From NCBI GenBank assembly GCA_947501805.1, contig CANMXJ010000015.1:35730-99729 (forward strand): DNA of 64,000 nt. Direction: 5' to 3'. This DNA comes from an uncultured Sulfitobacter sp. (lineage in GTDB: Bacteria; Pseudomonadota; Alphaproteobacteria; Rhodobacterales; Rhodobacteraceae). A model generated the notes under the pieces. That model did not search any database and was not told the origin of the DNA. It was given only the letters and a program-made list of their open reading frames with translations. This document shows positions 35,661 to 45,233 of the stretch, in pieces; position 1 is the first letter of the stretch; every line of letters starts with the position of its first letter. Both the position numbers and the translations under genes were made by a program.

Positions 35661-36434
35661 TCACCCGTACCAGTTGCCCAGCTTGACCACTGTACCTGTG
35701 CCGATCATCTTTGCAAAACTCTCGGGGTCTTGCGTTCCACCATCGCGCCCTCTGTAGTGATAGGGATAGACATAGGTCGGCGCGAATTCGGAAACCGCAG
35801 AAGCGGCGGCATTGGCATCCATTGTAAACGGCAAATTCATGCACACGAAAGCCAGATCGATGTCCTGAAGTCTGCGCATTTCCGGCACATCTTCGGTATC
35901 TCCAGATACGTAGACGCGGAAACCCTCGAAGTTCAGGACATAACCGTTATCACGGCCCTGCGGATGAAAATTCAACCGCTCTTCTGTGGTGTTATAAGCC
36001 GGGATCGCCTCAATCGCCATGCCGTTGAAATCTGCGGTCTCCCCGTTGGCGACTTGCGCTTTGCGCGCGTCAAAAGCGTCGCCCATCTTTTCAAACACGG
36101 CCGGGTTGCTGATGACAGAGGTTGTGTCTTTTACAACCGCGTTCAGCGTATCCATGTTGTAGTGATCGCCATGTTCATGAGTGATCAGCACAAGATCAGC
36201 ATCGGGAAAGTCGCTGTATTGCGCAGCCTCGCCAACCGGATCGACGTAGATCGTCCCTTTCGGCGTTTCCATCACGAAAGACGCATGTGCAATCGGATGC
36301 ACTTTGATCATGCCCGCGCTTGTTTCAAAAGTATCGCTGGCATGGGCGGCTGCGCGGGCGGCAAAGGGCAACAATGTGATCGTACCGGCGGTAGCAGCTG
36401 TGCTGGCAAGGAAATGGCGGCGGGTCTGTGTCAT
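35661..36434 (-). CDS. Tat-exported metallo-beta-lactamase-fold hydrolase (UlaG-like)
   Basis: A 257-residue protein with a clear twin-arginine signal (TRRHFLAS, hydrophobic stretch, ARAAA cleavage region around residue 30). The remainder is a metallo-beta-lactamase fold of the UlaG/L-ascorbate-6-phosphate lactonase type: the zinc motif is THEHGDHYN, and further ligands are likely in SGDTED and PYHYRG. The export of such an enzyme means that it folds and loads metal in the cytoplasm before transport to the periplasm. Substrate unknown. It converges on yejE. UlaG itself is cytoplasmic, so a different role is likely. Confidence 0.85.
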   Translation of the reverse strand: MTQTRRHFLASTAATAGTITLLPFAARAAAHASDTFETSAGMIKVHPIAHASFVMETPKGTIYVDPVGEAAQYSDFPDADLVLITHEHGDHYNMDTLNAVVKDTTSVISNPAVFEKMGDAFDARKAQVANGETADFNGMAIEAIPAYNTTEERLNFHPQGRDNGYVLNFEGFRVYVSGDTEDVPEMRRLQDIDLAFVCMNLPFTMDANAAASAVSEFAPTYVYPYHYRGRDGGTQDPESFAKMIGTGTVVKLGNWYG

Positions 36435-36522
36435 GACGTGCTCCTTTTGGGTTTCGTGTCAAAAACTAGAAGCCTGCGGCATCTTGTCAACTTGGACCTG
36501 CCCAATGGTAAGCGGGCTTTTG

Positions 36523-38958
36523 CTAGCGCTCATCACTATCCGGCTCTGCACCGCCCTCCAATTGATCTTCTTCAATGGTGGCTTGCGCTGCCGCTGTCAC
36601 AGCCTTCTTGTCCGCCTCGCTCAGATCATCCACCTTACCATCCGCCAGACGAACAGTAACTTCACGATGGGCAAACTTGATACCTTCGCGTTCAAACAGC
36701 GTCCGGATTTCCTCGTAAACCCGCTTTCGGATCACCCATTGATCGCCGGGTTTGGTCATGAATTTGACCCGGATAATCATGGCACTGTCCTGCATTTCGA
36801 TCACGCCTTGTGATTTCAACGGCTGCAGGAAATCCTGCCCGATGACGGGATCTTCCAGTAACTCCTGCCCCAGTTTCTTGACCAGCTTGCGTACTTTTTC
36901 TACATCCGTGTCATAGGTCACGCGCAGTTTGAGTTTCATCATGACCCAATCACGCGAATAGTTGGTCATTACCTGTAATTCGCCAAACGGAATGGTGTGC
37001 AACGCGCCAAGGTGGTGGCGCAATTGGAAAGAGCGCACCGATATTTTCTCAACTGTGCCTTTCACCCCGCCAACATCGAGATATTCGCCTTTGCGAAACG
37101 CATCATCAAACAGAAAGAATGCACCGGCAAAGATGTCGCGCACCAAGGCTTGCGAGCCGAAACCAACAGCAACGCCAACGATTCCAGCGCCTGCGAACAA
37201 CGGACCTACGTTGATGCCGACCTCCATCAACACAATCAGCAGGATGGTGACAACGACCACAATCAGCATGAAGTTGCGAAAAAGCGGCAACAGAGTCGCC
37301 AAGCGGCTGGCAGAGGTGCCCCCCCCCTCGTCTCCCAGTTCGCCTTCTTCCTCGTCCCCCGTTTCTTCGCGGATCTTGGTATCAATCCAGATCCGGAAGG
37401 CGTGATAGACGATATAGCCGATAAAGATGATACCCATGATATCAAGCAGGCGGTCAGCATAGCTTTCGACCATCTCGGCGCTGTCGTTGTCCCAGATGTA
37501 AAAGAACGCATAGGTACCTGCAACAAAGGCGATGATACCAGCGACGCGACGGGCCAAAGCCTCGAAGGTGTGCATGCCTTCACGTTGACCGATTGCGGCA
37601 CGGGCCTTTTCCTCGGCGATGCGGGTTTCTTCCAGCTGTTCGGTCAGGCGTTCGACTTCATCTGCGTCGGCCGCGGCTCTTTCGGCCTGCGCCAAGGCCG
37701 CCTCCTGAGCCTCTTCCTCAGCCATGATTTCGTTCATATGGCGCAACGCACGGGCGCGCGCAAAGCTGCGCTCAATCACATAATTGATCACGCCATACAC
37801 GACGATGATAGAAATCAGAATGGCATAAGCCCCCGCAATCAGCGGGGTCGAACTCGGGTTGCCGAGGACAAGATCGTAGGTCAGCGCAAACCATGCAAAC
37901 ACCACGTAAATGATCACTACCGGTGCCCAAACGCGGGAAAGCAGACGGCCGATTGTGTTGCCTTCTGCAGGCGCATGACCGTTGCGCAAGGCGCCTGAAA
38001 TGGCACGGCGGTTCACCATCACCATCAGAATGTTCAGCAGAACGATAACGGCCGACAGAATGGCATATACAAAAGCATAGACATCGTAATTCAAGCCAAG
38101 TTCCGCGATCCAGACACCGAACAGGATGATGCAGATGTCGAGGGCTGCAAGCGCCCAGAGCCAACGGTGCAGGCGCGCCGCATCCCGGTCACTTAATGCA
38201 GGAATGCGGTATTGGGTCAGAACAGGCGTGAGGATCATACGCCATAAAGCAGCCGCGAACCGGCATGAAAAATAGCCGATATTGATCAGCGTCACTGTAA
38301 ACTGGAGCGCCGTGTCCGTGAGTGGCGGGAACAGCAGATAGCCAAGGATATACGCCATCACCATCGACACAAGGATACCCGCGACACCCGCGAGAAAGCG
38401 GAACACCAGAAACGGCATTTTTTCGACGTAGCCTTGTGGATCGTCCTTGATCCGCGCAACCAGTGATTTGCCGATAATCCTTTTGTAAAACACAAGGTGC
38501 TCGAACACAGCGCCTGCTGCAAACAGCAACAAGCTGAACAACAACGCTTTGCCAAACGCCGTCAGCGTCCCGTCCGGACTGGCCGCACGCAGAATGAACA
38601 ATACTTCGTTCACCGCATCCGGCAGTTGGCGCAACCGATCAATCAGGGCGGCGCGAAATCGCACTGTCTGATCCTGGATTTTCATCAAAGCTGAACCTTC
38701 AGGGACGCCCTCTTCTGTCACTTGTTCCGACCCTGCCGCGTTTTTCTGTGACAACACATTGCCGGAACTGTCGATAACCACCACACCAACGCCGTTCTCG
38801 GCGGCTTGACGCATGATCTCTGTGATTTTGCTATCCTCTCCGGCCGCGACATCATCTGCGGTCGAGAACAGGCTACCAATCCCCTGCGCAGCCGCCCCTT
38901 GGGGCAGATGCACACACAACAGGCCGATCAACATCGAGACCACGATCAAAAAGCGCAT
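36523..38958 (-). CDS. Large MscS-family mechanosensitive channel
   Basis: An 811-residue membrane protein. A Sec-type signal (residues 1-25) precedes a periplasmic domain of about 100 residues, then some ten transmembrane helices interrupted by a cytoplasmic coiled coil rich in Ala and Glu (around EEEAQEAALAQAERAAAD). The pore helix and beta domain (GVAVGFGSQALVRDIFAGAFFLFDDAF) are the MscS signature, followed by the C-terminal vestibule to VTVRLADG. It opens under membrane tension to release solutes on hypo-osmotic shock. The overall build resembles the long MscK/YbdG-type members. Start at the ATG with GAGG 5 bases upstream. Monocistronic as far as can be seen. Confidence 0.9.
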   Translation of the reverse strand: MRFLIVVSMLIGLLCVHLPQGAAAQGIGSLFSTADDVAAGEDSKITEIMRQAAENGVGVVVIDSSGNVLSQKNAAGSEQVTEEGVPEGSALMKIQDQTVRFRAALIDRLRQLPDAVNEVLFILRAASPDGTLTAFGKALLFSLLLFAAGAVFEHLVFYKRIIGKSLVARIKDDPQGYVEKMPFLVFRFLAGVAGILVSMVMAYILGYLLFPPLTDTALQFTVTLINIGYFSCRFAAALWRMILTPVLTQYRIPALSDRDAARLHRWLWALAALDICIILFGVWIAELGLNYDVYAFVYAILSAVIVLLNILMVMVNRRAISGALRNGHAPAEGNTIGRLLSRVWAPVVIIYVVFAWFALTYDLVLGNPSSTPLIAGAYAILISIIVVYGVINYVIERSFARARALRHMNEIMAEEEAQEAALAQAERAAADADEVERLTEQLEETRIAEEKARAAIGQREGMHTFEALARRVAGIIAFVAGTYAFFYIWDNDSAEMVESYADRLLDIMGIIFIGYIVYHAFRIWIDTKIREETGDEEEGELGDEGGGTSASRLATLLPLFRNFMLIVVVVTILLIVLMEVGINVGPLFAGAGIVGVAVGFGSQALVRDIFAGAFFLFDDAFRKGEYLDVGGVKGTVEKISVRSFQLRHHLGALHTIPFGELQVMTNYSRDWVMMKLKLRVTYDTDVEKVRKLVKKLGQELLEDPVIGQDFLQPLKSQGVIEMQDSAMIIRVKFMTKPGDQWVIRKRVYEEIRTLFEREGIKFAHREVTVRLADGKVDDLSEADKKAVTAAAQATIEEDQLEGGAEPDSDER

Positions 38959-39223
38959 TGAAACCTCAAGGTTAAACCGTACAGGCAATCACGCTAGGCC
39001 AGTGACCCTCGCAATGCAATTGCACCGCGAGATTGTGATCAGTCCAGCTGGCCCTGCAACCGTGCCTTGGTGTTTTACAAAGTGGTGCGGTTTATGACAT
39101 AGCGGGGAATGCGTGAAGTGCGGACCGTACTTCGTTGAGACAGACGGAGCCTGCCGGGCTCAGGACACATCTGCGCGGATCTTTGTATCCGGTCGCGATG
39201 GTGTGGTGGAAAAGGTGAGACGG

Positions 39224-40435
39224 ATGGGCTCAAATCCCAACGAAAACGAGCGCGGCGGTACGCCTTCGCGCAGGGTGGTCTTTTACAGCCATGATACCTT
39301 TGGCCTGGGACATCTGCGCCGCTCGCGCGCGCTGGCCTCCGCGCTGACCGAAGGCGACCCTCATGCTTCGGCGATCATCCTGACAGGCTCTCCGGTGGCG
39401 GGACGGTTCACCTTTCCGAACCGGGTTGACCATATCCGGCTGCCCGGCGTGACAAAGCTGCCGGATGGGACATACATAAGCCAAACGCTGGGGCTGGACA
39501 TCGACGACATCACGTCCTTGCGGGCAGGCCTGATCCAAAGCGCGATTGAACGGTACGAACCGGATCTGTTGATCGTGGACAAAGAACCGACAGGTTTTCG
39601 CGGGGAACTTCTGCCGACCCTGGAATATCTGCGCATGCGCGGGCGCACCCGGACGGTGCTGGGCCTGCGTGATGTGCTGGACGAACCTGATGTACTGGCC
39701 GCGGAATGGGCGCGCAAAGGCGCGATTGCGGCGACCGAAAACCTTTACGATGAAATCTGGGTCTACGGCGTGCGCGATGTCTATGATCCCTCCGAAGGAT
39801 TGCCCTTGTCTGACGCGACGCGTGCGCGAATGCACTGGACCGGATATCTGCGCCGCTCTGTCACGGATGCCTCTGAAACACCGGACACGCCCTATATTCT
39901 CATTACGCCCGGTGGCGGTGGTGACGGTGCGGCGATGGTATCACTTGTATTGTCAGCTTATGAACAAGATCCCGATCTGGGACCGGATGCCGTTCTGGTT
40001 TACGGGCCATTCTTGTCCGGTGATGTAAGGGACGCCTTTGATGCGCGTGTGGCCAAATTGGGTGGCCGTGTCACCGCGATGGGGTTTGATAGCAAGATCG
40101 AGGCACTTTTTGCTGGCGCTGTCGGGGTCGTTTGCATGGGCGGATACAATACGTTTTGCGAAGTACTTTCCTTTGATCGCCCGGCGGTCATTGTACCGCG
40201 CACCAAACCGCGGCTGGAGCAATGGATCAGGGCCAGCCGCGCTGAAGAACTGGGCCTTGTGCGCATGATAGATGAATGGCGCGACGGCATGACAACCCAT
40301 GCAATGATCAAGGCGATCCGTGGATTGCCCGATCAACCGAAGCCCTCGGAGGCCGGTGCAAACGGATTACTCGACGGACTTGATGTTGTCGTGAAACGGG
40401 CCCGCGCTTTGATGGAAAAAGGATCTGGGAAATGA
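39224..40435 (+). CDS. Glycosyltransferase, MurG/GT28-like, first gene of a glycan cluster
   Basis: A 403-residue cytoplasmic protein with a GT-B fold. The N-terminal domain opens VVFYSHDTFGLGHLRRSRALA, the 'listening loop' region of MurG-like enzymes, and the C-terminal domain has GGYNTFCEVLSFDRPAVIVP, the nucleotide-sugar contact typical of GT28. Sugar donor and acceptor are unknown. The ATG at 39224 follows AGGTGAG; the frame is open to 39113. Its stop overlaps the next gene by 4 bases, the first of five such overlaps. The 265 bases between it and the divergent mscS start hold no other gene that I can see. Confidence 0.82.
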   Translation: MGSNPNENERGGTPSRRVVFYSHDTFGLGHLRRSRALASALTEGDPHASAIILTGSPVAGRFTFPNRVDHIRLPGVTKLPDGTYISQTLGLDIDDITSLRAGLIQSAIERYEPDLLIVDKEPTGFRGELLPTLEYLRMRGRTRTVLGLRDVLDEPDVLAAEWARKGAIAATENLYDEIWVYGVRDVYDPSEGLPLSDATRARMHWTGYLRRSVTDASETPDTPYILITPGGGGDGAAMVSLVLSAYEQDPDLGPDAVLVYGPFLSGDVRDAFDARVAKLGGRVTAMGFDSKIEALFAGAVGVVCMGGYNTFCEVLSFDRPAVIVPRTKPRLEQWIRASRAEELGLVRMIDEWRDGMTTHAMIKAIRGLPDQPKPSEAGANGLLDGLDVVVKRARALMEKGSGK

Positions 40436-41685
40436 ACGCCGCATCACCGGCACGTCTGGCCATTGTCGTCAAAGGCTGGCCACGCCTGTCTGAAACTTTC
40501 ATCGCGCAGGAACTTGTTGCTTTGGAAGAAGCCGGGCTTGATTTCGACGTCTGGTCGCTGCGCCGCCCGACAGACGTCAAAACACATCCGCTGCATGACC
40601 GCTTGCAAGCGCCGATCCGGTATCTGCCGGAATACCTGCGCGATGAGCCTGCCCGCGTGGCGCGCGCCATGGGTGCCGCTGCAAAAATGCCGGGATTTGA
40701 TGCCGCGGCTGCCGCCTTTGTTTCCGATCTGGAGCGTGACGATACAGCAAACCGTCGCCGCCGCTGGGGGCAAGCCTGCGTCATGGCCCATGAGATGCCC
40801 ACCGATGTTGGCGGAATATATGCGCATTTCCTGCATACGCCGTCTTCTGTGGCGCGATACGCAGCCATACTCAGGGGCATGCCGTGGTCGTTTTCAGCCC
40901 ATGCAAAGGACATCTGGACGTCTCCTGACTGGGAGTTGCGGGAGAAACTTTCCGCCGCCACGCATGGTGCCGCGTTTGGTGCAACATGCACACGCTTTGG
41001 CGCGCAACATCTGCAAGGCATGGCCGATACACCTGGTCGCGTGAATCTGGTGTATCACGGTCTCGACCTGTCGCGTTTTCCCACACCGCCCGAGGACGCA
41101 CTGCGCAACGCTGACAGTGCGTTTCACATGATGTCGGTCGGGCGTCTGGTGGAGAAAAAGGGATTTGACAATCTCATCGACGCACTGGCCTTGCTGCCCG
41201 ACGGGCTGGATTGGCACTGGACACATATCGGGGGCGGTCCCCTTGATACAGAGATGCGCGCCCGCGCGGATGCACTGGGGCTAACAGCGCAGATCACGTG
41301 GCGCGGTGCCTGTGATCAACCCGAAGTGATCAAAGCCATGCGCGCTGCTGATCTGTTTGTCTTGCCCTCGCGCATTGCCGAAGACGGGGATCGTGACGGA
41401 TTGCCAAATGTCCTGATGGAAGCAGCCAGCCAGATGCTGCCGATCCTCAGCACACCTGTGTCTGCCATTCCGGAATTCATCGACAATGGCGTGCACGGCA
41501 TTCTGAGCGATGACGCGCCAGCAAGCCTTGCCGCCGCCATGTCGCAAGTAGCAAGCGACCCAGCCGGAGCACATGAACTGGCAAAGGCCGCATACACACG
41601 CCTCAATGCGGATTTCCTGATGCATCCCGGTATCGCGCATCTTACAGAACGGTTGAACGCAATGCTGGCTGCAGCCGCAAGATGA
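40432..41685 (+). CDS. Glycosyltransferase family 4 protein
   Basis: A 417-residue GT-B retaining glycosyltransferase. The N-terminal WPRLSETFIAQELVALEEAGLD is typical of exopolysaccharide (colanic-acid-type) GT4 enzymes, MSVGRLVEKKGFDNLIDAL starts the donor domain, and the E-x7-E region is DGLPNVLMEAASQMLPILST. It transfers a sugar from a nucleotide donor to a lipid-linked or glycan acceptor at the inner face of the membrane. It overlaps both neighbours by 4 bases. Confidence 0.88.
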   Translation: MNAASPARLAIVVKGWPRLSETFIAQELVALEEAGLDFDVWSLRRPTDVKTHPLHDRLQAPIRYLPEYLRDEPARVARAMGAAAKMPGFDAAAAAFVSDLERDDTANRRRRWGQACVMAHEMPTDVGGIYAHFLHTPSSVARYAAILRGMPWSFSAHAKDIWTSPDWELREKLSAATHGAAFGATCTRFGAQHLQGMADTPGRVNLVYHGLDLSRFPTPPEDALRNADSAFHMMSVGRLVEKKGFDNLIDALALLPDGLDWHWTHIGGGPLDTEMRARADALGLTAQITWRGACDQPEVIKAMRAADLFVLPSRIAEDGDRDGLPNVLMEAASQMLPILSTPVSAIPEFIDNGVHGILSDDAPASLAAAMSQVASDPAGAHELAKAAYTRLNADFLMHPGIAHLTERLNAMLAAAAR

Positions 41686-42758
41686 ACCTCGCGTTTTATG
41701 CGCCCATGAAACGTCCGGATCATCCTGTTCCGTCCGGTGATCGTAACATCGCCCGGTCTTTGCTGGCCGCGTTGCAGCACCTGAACGCACATGTGACCGT
41801 TGCCAGTACTTTGCGCAGCCGTGACGGAATAGGGAATGCCGACACACAACACCGGATCATTGCTGCGGCACAGTCGGAAGTAGAGCGGCTTGTGCCCATT
41901 GGACGCTCTGCTGGCTGGCAGGCTTGGATCACCTATCACAATTACTACAAAGCACCTGACCTGATTGGCCCAGCGGTCTGTAGGGTGTTGAATATACCGT
42001 ATCTACAGATTGAATCCACGCGGGCCAAAAAACGACTTCGCGGACCATGGGCAGAGTTCGCGCAACGGGCAGAGGCAGCAACAGACGCCGCAGATGCTAT
42101 TTTTTATTTTACAACCCGCGACGCACAAAGCCTGCATGAACATGCCCGACCCGACCAATTCCTAATGCACCTGAAGCCATTTCTTGTGCGATCCGACGTG
42201 CCTGAACCCGTCACAGCAAACGGTCCGATCCTAAGCGTTGGCATGATGCGCGCAGGCGACAAGCTTGCGTCATACCAATTGATTGCCGAAACGCTAGCCC
42301 TGCTGAAATCCGATCACTGGCAACTTGAAATTGCGGGTGATGGCGCTGAACGCGCTTGTGTAGAGGCGTGGATGACCCCCTTCGCAGATCGCATCAGATT
42401 TCTTGGCCAACTGGACCACGATGCCCTCCAACACGCATTTAAACGCGCAAGCATAATGTTCTGGCCCGGCGTGCACGAAGCGTTTGGCCTGAGCTATCTG
42501 GAAGCGCAGCTAGCGGGTCTGCCAGTTGTCGCACAAGACAGACCCGGCATGCGCGAGGTTTTGGCCCCCTTTCACTATCCGGCTGTCCAAGACGGCGCTG
42601 CCGGTCTGGCAGAAATGCTTGATCACTTCCTGAAACACCCCGAAATGCGGCACCAACAAGGCGAAGCTGCCCGGGAATTCGTAAGAAAAGGCCACTTGAT
42701 GCCCGCTGCTGCGCAGACATTGAAAGCAGGCCTTGCTCATGTCGGGATCACATCGTGA
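41682..42758 (+). CDS. Glycosyltransferase family 1/4 protein
   Basis: A 358-residue GT-B glycosyltransferase. The N-terminus (MNLAFYAPMKRPDHPVPSGD) is that of a group with the pattern 'APMKPP..PVPSGDR', and the C-terminal domain contains WPGVHEAFGLSYLEAQLAGLPVVA with the conserved E-x7-E. The overlap with the preceding stop and the following start is 4 bases each. Acceptor and donor unknown; from context it should act on the same glycan as the other transferases here. Confidence 0.86.
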   Translation: MNLAFYAPMKRPDHPVPSGDRNIARSLLAALQHLNAHVTVASTLRSRDGIGNADTQHRIIAAAQSEVERLVPIGRSAGWQAWITYHNYYKAPDLIGPAVCRVLNIPYLQIESTRAKKRLRGPWAEFAQRAEAATDAADAIFYFTTRDAQSLHEHARPDQFLMHLKPFLVRSDVPEPVTANGPILSVGMMRAGDKLASYQLIAETLALLKSDHWQLEIAGDGAERACVEAWMTPFADRIRFLGQLDHDALQHAFKRASIMFWPGVHEAFGLSYLEAQLAGLPVVAQDRPGMREVLAPFHYPAVQDGAAGLAEMLDHFLKHPEMRHQQGEAAREFVRKGHLMPAAAQTLKAGLAHVGITS

Positions 42759-43339
42759 TCCGCCTTGCTTTGCTGCGCCATGGACATACACACTGGAACC
42801 GCGAAGGCCGTATTCAGGGAAGAACTGATATACCACTTGATAAAACGGCAAAGGGTGACCTTGCCAAGCTCGCGTTGCCAACGCATTGGCGGCATGCAAA
42901 GCTGGTCTCAAGCCCGCTTGTGCGCGCCGTTGAAACCGCTGAATTGGTCTCGGGACGCGCGCCCCAGCCGGACGTCGCGCTGATGGAAATGAACTGGGGC
43001 GATTGGGAGGGCAAAAAGGCCGCCGAGTTGCGTGCAGACCCACAGTCGGATCACAAGGACATCGAACGCTGGGGCTGGAATTATACGCCGCCAAATGGCG
43101 AAAGTCCCGCATCCCTTCGCGCCAGATTGAAACCGTGGGTCTCAAGCCTGTCCGAAGACACCATAGCCGTTTGCCACATCGGGGTCATGCGCGTGCTGCT
43201 AGGGCTTGCGACAGACTGGCATTTTGCCGGTCCTGCCCCGTTCCAGATCAAACGAAACCGGCTCTATATTATTGATGTCAAAACCGAAAAATGGCAATTA
43301 GAAGCCGATCCCGTCAGGCTTGTGGAGCGGATGCCATGA
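42755..43339 (+). CDS. Histidine phosphatase family protein
   Basis: A 194-residue phosphatase with the RHG signature LRHGHTHWNREGRIQG near the N-terminus, in which the histidine is phosphorylated. The second catalytic histidine is in AVCHIGVMRVL, and the acid in MEMNWGDWEGKKA. Such enzymes dephosphorylate sugars, nucleotides or other small molecules. Being fused by overlaps into a glycosyltransferase operon, it may hydrolyse a sugar phosphate or lipid-linked intermediate of that pathway; alpha-ribazole phosphatase is an alternative by family but not by context. Confidence 0.85.
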   Translation: MIRLALLRHGHTHWNREGRIQGRTDIPLDKTAKGDLAKLALPTHWRHAKLVSSPLVRAVETAELVSGRAPQPDVALMEMNWGDWEGKKAAELRADPQSDHKDIERWGWNYTPPNGESPASLRARLKPWVSSLSEDTIAVCHIGVMRVLLGLATDWHFAGPAPFQIKRNRLYIIDVKTEKWQLEADPVRLVERMP

Positions 43340-44481
43340 AGGTTATGATCGTTGTTACGCATCTTTTGGGCACCGGTCATCTGACCCGCGCTGTTACATT
43401 GGCCAAGGCTTTTCAAAAAGCGGGGCATGACCCACTTGTGATCTCGGGGGGCATGCCAGTTGCACGCCTTGCGGCCGCTGGCGTTCCTTTGGTGCAGTTA
43501 CCTGCAGTGAGATCGGACGGCGTAAACTTCAGTCTACTTCTCGATGAAACCGGCGCTGTCGCAAGCGAACACCTTTTGGCGTGCCGCAGCAAAAACCTTG
43601 CCGAGCTGTTACAACATCACAGCCCTGACGTGCTGATCACTGAATTGTTCCCCTTTGGTCGCCGCATCTTGAAGGAAGAGTTCCAGACACTTTTGCACGT
43701 CGCCAAAAACAGGGCCAAGCCGCCCCTGATCTGTGCATCTATCCGCGACATTCTGGCCCCGCCGAGCAAACCCAAAAAGGCTGTCTTTGCGGATAAATTG
43801 ATCACGGAATTTTACGATGGTGTTCTGGTTCATTCAGACCCTGAGATCACGCCGCTGGAATTGAGCTGGCCTGTCTCGGATACGCTGCGGCCCAAACTAA
43901 GGTACACCGGATTTGTTGCCCCACCGCCCCCCACACAACACCCAACGCAGGCCGGTCAAGGCGAGGTTGTCGTCAGCGCCGGAGGTGGAAATGTAGGACA
44001 CGCGCTGTTCACATGCGCCCGAGAGGCAGCGCGGCTTGATACCGGTCGCGTCTGGCGCATCCTCGTCGCAGGCCATGATACAGATCAACGCATCACTACC
44101 CTGTTACGTGATGCGCCCGCCAATCTGGTTGTTGAACCCGCCCGCCCCGACTTTCGCCAAATGCTGCACCATGTTGCGATTTCGATTTCTTTCTGCGGCT
44201 ACAATACTGCATTGGATTTGCTACAAACTGGTTGCCCTGCCGTGTTGATCCCGTTTGACGACGGAAACGAGGTCGAGCAAGGTATCCGTGCACAAGCGCT
44301 GGCGCGGCAGCCGGGTTTTGATGTTTTGCAATCACAAGACTTAACGCCCCTCGCATTGCTGGAAACCGTTTCCTCCATGCTGAAGCGTCCTCACAAACGC
44401 CCGCCTTATACCGCAGCTTATGGCGCGGATCGCACCGTCGAAATTGTCAAGGATATGGTTGGATCAAGACATGCGCATTGA
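43336..44481 (+). CDS. Glycosyltransferase, MurG/GT28-like, second copy in the cluster
   Basis: A 381-residue GT-B protein beginning VMIVVTHLLGTGHLTRAVTLAKAF. The donor-binding part reads FCGYNTALDLLQTGCPAVLIPF, parallel to the GGYNT stretch of the first gene in this cluster, so the two appear to be distant paralogues. The start at 43336 overlaps the phosphatase stop by 4 bases; the frame is open a little further upstream, but only this ATG gives the coupled arrangement. Its end overlaps the deacetylase start by 11 bases. Substrate unknown. Confidence 0.82.
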   Translation: MKVMIVVTHLLGTGHLTRAVTLAKAFQKAGHDPLVISGGMPVARLAAAGVPLVQLPAVRSDGVNFSLLLDETGAVASEHLLACRSKNLAELLQHHSPDVLITELFPFGRRILKEEFQTLLHVAKNRAKPPLICASIRDILAPPSKPKKAVFADKLITEFYDGVLVHSDPEITPLELSWPVSDTLRPKLRYTGFVAPPPPTQHPTQAGQGEVVVSAGGGNVGHALFTCAREAARLDTGRVWRILVAGHDTDQRITTLLRDAPANLVVEPARPDFRQMLHHVAISISFCGYNTALDLLQTGCPAVLIPFDDGNEVEQGIRAQALARQPGFDVLQSQDLTPLALLETVSSMLKRPHKRPPYTAAYGADRTVEIVKDMVGSRHAH

Positions 44482-45232
44482 CTGGTCAAACTTGGACACT
44501 GAGCTTGCCCACTGGCGCGCGGCGCAATTGCAACTACCGATCTGGTGGCGCGATGACGATGCAATTTCGCAAACCCCTGCGCTGGATCAGTTGATGGAAC
44601 TGTCAAGGGAGCTTGGCGTCTGCGTGCACCTTGCAGTGATCCCGAAATTTGCGGATCAGAGCCTTGTGGATGCGTTTCAAAGTTATCGAGGATTTGTGCC
44701 GCTTGTGCATGGCTGGGCCCATGAAAATCACGCTCCCCCAAGCGCCAAGAAAGCGGAATTCGCCCATCAGCGCCCTGCCCTTGTTGACGAGGCAAGGATG
44801 GGTTTGGACCGGCTGAGAACCCTTTTTGGCAAGGATAGTGTTGAGGTGTTTGTCCCGCCCTGGAACCGGATTCATCCTGAGCTGGTAGCTGAATTACCCA
44901 GACTTGGATACAAGACGCTTTCGACATTCACGCCCCGGCAAACCCGGTTTGCAGCGCCTGGTCTATTGCAAGTCAACACGCATATCGACCCGATCAACTG
45001 GCGTGGCGGCGGCGGGTTGGCGGATCCTGAAAAGCTGCTCACACAACTTGTGTCACATCTCAAAGACCGCCGTGAAGGTCGGGCGGATGCGACCGAACCG
45101 CTTGGCATCCTGACGCACCATTTGGTGCATGATGCCGACATCTGGACGTTTACCAGAGACTGTATCAGTCATCTGCTGGATGGCGGCGCGGAAGCGGTAA
45201 CTATATCAAGCAAAGACGGCGCGGTCCCGTGA
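44471..45232 (+). CDS. Polysaccharide deacetylase (NodB-like) family protein
   Basis: A 253-residue protein of the carbohydrate esterase 4-like fold. The aspartate pair (WWRDDDA) that opens the domain, the metal histidines in LVHGWAHENH and the substrate-groove motif VPPWNRIHPE are visible. It would remove an N-acetyl group from a hexosamine of the glycan made by the preceding enzymes. No signal peptide is evident, so it may act in the cytoplasm on a lipid-linked precursor. Last gene of the six-gene unit; convergent with the BKACE gene, one base between the stops. Confidence 0.83.
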   Translation: MRIDWSNLDTELAHWRAAQLQLPIWWRDDDAISQTPALDQLMELSRELGVCVHLAVIPKFADQSLVDAFQSYRGFVPLVHGWAHENHAPPSAKKAEFAHQRPALVDEARMGLDRLRTLFGKDSVEVFVPPWNRIHPELVAELPRLGYKTLSTFTPRQTRFAAPGLLQVNTHIDPINWRGGGGLADPEKLLTQLVSHLKDRREGRADATEPLGILTHHLVHDADIWTFTRDCISHLLDGGAEAVTISSKDGAVP

Positions 45233-45233
45233 C

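Noticed and set aside
36997..37998. 333-codon open frame opposite the MscS channel gene
   Set aside because: Antisense shadow; His/Asn-rich composition typical of reverse-strand reading of a membrane protein gene.
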